A DNA stretch of 6,499 nucleotides, from assembly GCA_947459855.1 (NCBI GenBank), contig CANHFL010000064.1, positions 1-6,499 on the forward strand. Reading direction: 5' to 3'. A program made the position numbers and the translations under genes. A model generated the notes under the pieces. It was not told the DNA's origin, searched no databases, and saw only the letters and a program-made list of their open reading frames with translations. The DNA comes from Planctomycetaceae bacterium. GTDB taxonomy: Bacteria; Planctomycetota; Phycisphaerae; Phycisphaerales; SM1A02. Shown in pieces: positions 5,903 to 6,499 of the stretch. Every line of letters begins with the position of its first letter. Position 1 is the first letter of the stretch.

Positions 5903-6499
5903 CTACTGGCCTGTCCACGGCTTCGTGTCCGGCTTGGTCGTCCAGCGGGGCTTCCAGCCCGGCTTCTGCACGGTCTTCCTGAACAGGACGGTGTTGTCCA
6001 GGTCCAGGTCGGACGACCAGATCCACGAGGCGCCCTTGAAATCGTGCTCGAAGAACGGCTGCTTCGGGTCGATGCGCTCCTGCGTGTAGGTCGTGGCGGC
6101 GGGCCACGACGAATCGTCGAAGCCCGGCATGAACCAGCCGTCCGGGATGGGTTCGTTGCGGACCTTCGGATTCGCGGTGTCGCGGTCGATCGGGCCGTGC
6201 ATCACGACCTTCGCCTTCCACGTCGCGTCGGTGACGGTTCCGTCGGCGAACTTCAGGATCAGCCCGCCGTCGCCGATGCTCCGGCCGTACTCGCAGCCGG
6301 TGACGGGGTCGGCGTTGTCCTTCGCGAGGATCGCGATCGTCATCGGGTACTCGGGAAGGATGTCGAGCGCGACGACGTTGTGCGGGAGGAAGTCGATCGA
6401 ATCGACCGCGACCAGCTTGCCGTTGATCCACATCGCGAACCAGTTGTCGGCGTACGCCGCACCGTGCACCGTGTCGGTCATGGCGGGCTTGACGACGCC
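5903..6499 (-). CDS. C-terminal part of a probable exported protein with a galactose-binding-like module (5' end outside the window)
   Basis: The gene enters from the right edge in an open frame and ends at a TAG; 198 residues are visible. Numbering from the first visible residue, it has a DNWF motif (18-21) followed by a WINGK turn, a GDGG motif (76-79), a GWFMPGFDDSSW segment (121-132) and a strand-rich SWIWSSDLDLDN stretch (158-169). This pattern of aromatic beta-strands with FDDS.W and WIW resembles galactose-binding-like (jelly-roll) domains. Similar DNWF...INGxLV modules occur, from memory, at the C-terminus of secreted proteins of marine bacteria and planctomycetes, some with a YHYH domain. 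The catalytic or main domain would lie upstream and cannot be seen. An ATG at 6481 is probably internal, because the frame stays open and family-like upstream to the edge. The last 21 residues are rich in Lys, Pro and Trp. The stop lies 13 bases before the protease start, suggesting co-transcription. Function is unknown; sugar or surface binding is a guess. Confidence 0.72.
   Translation of the reverse strand, partial: GVVKPAMTDTVHGAAYADNWFAMWINGKLVAVDSIDFLPHNVVALDILPEYPMTIAILAKDNADPVTGCEYGRSIGDGGLILKFADGTVTDATWKAKVVMHGPIDRDTANPKVRNEPIPDGWFMPGFDDSSWPAATTYTQERIDPKQPFFEHDFKGASWIWSSDLDLDNTVLFRKTVQKPGWKPRWTTKPDTKPWTGQ

Noticed and set aside
2257..5982. Plus-strand open frame of 1241 codons opposite the protease
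   Set aside because: It is the exact codon-register complement of a well-recognised protease gene, its Arg/Val/Ala/His-rich translation has no domain, and its openness follows from the lack of TTA, CTA and TCA in the sense gene.
6479..6481. ATG at 6481 as the true start of the rightmost gene
   Set aside because: The frame continues open to the window edge with residues that fit the same strand pattern, there is no signal peptide after this ATG, and no ribosome site is visible, so it is most likely an internal Met.
1..6499. Defence system, mobile element, CRISPR, tRNA or rRNA
   Set aside because: No transposase, integrase, spaced direct repeats, tRNA-like fold or rRNA sequence was seen. The nuclease carries a signal peptide and belongs to an extracellular family, so it is not evidence of phage defence.

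Overview
The window reads as part of a high-GC (about two-thirds G+C by eye) bacterial chromosome. It is most likely from a planctomycete, probably Phycisphaerae or a close relative. That assignment is an inference. It rests on a secreted protein at the left end whose N-terminal Cys-rich beta-sandwich (NDD..., SSVTV, AGTTYRIAVGGY) and C-terminal motifs (GCSDPY, HSGEP) are of a type I know mainly from planctomycete exoproteins, and on the absence of Shine-Dalgarno sequences at every gene start.

All four genes lie on the minus strand and are tightly packed, so in transcription order the window reads right to left. (1) 6499-5903 is the 3' end of a gene whose product ends in a galactose-binding-like module; its start is outside the window. 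(2) 5889-2524 is a complete, exported Tricorn-type protease of 1121 residues with beta-propellers, a PDZ domain and an S41-like catalytic core. (3) 2477-1530 is a complete S1/P1-type zinc nuclease of 315 residues with a signal peptide, all nine expected metal ligands and an extra Pro/Ala/Gly-rich tail. (4) 1493-1 is the first 497 codons of a secreted two-part protein of unknown function that runs off the left edge. The gaps are 13, 46 and 36 bases, so no stretch over 300 bases lacks a gene.

The complete or 5'-complete genes all carry export signals, so the cluster is plausibly devoted to the cell envelope or outside medium: a peptidase, a nucleic acid and nucleotide hydrolase, and two likely binding or unknown exoproteins. 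A joint nutrient-scavenging role is inferred from this, not shown. The close spacing suggests an operon. However, each start has a TANNNT hexamer 6-10 bases upstream and no ribosome binding site, which would also fit separate leaderless transcripts. Other structure is limited to a perfect 11-bp inverted repeat inside the protease gene, a GC-only hairpin between protease and nuclease, and low-complexity tracts encoding linkers. I saw no RNA gene, mobile element, CRISPR array or recognisable defence system.
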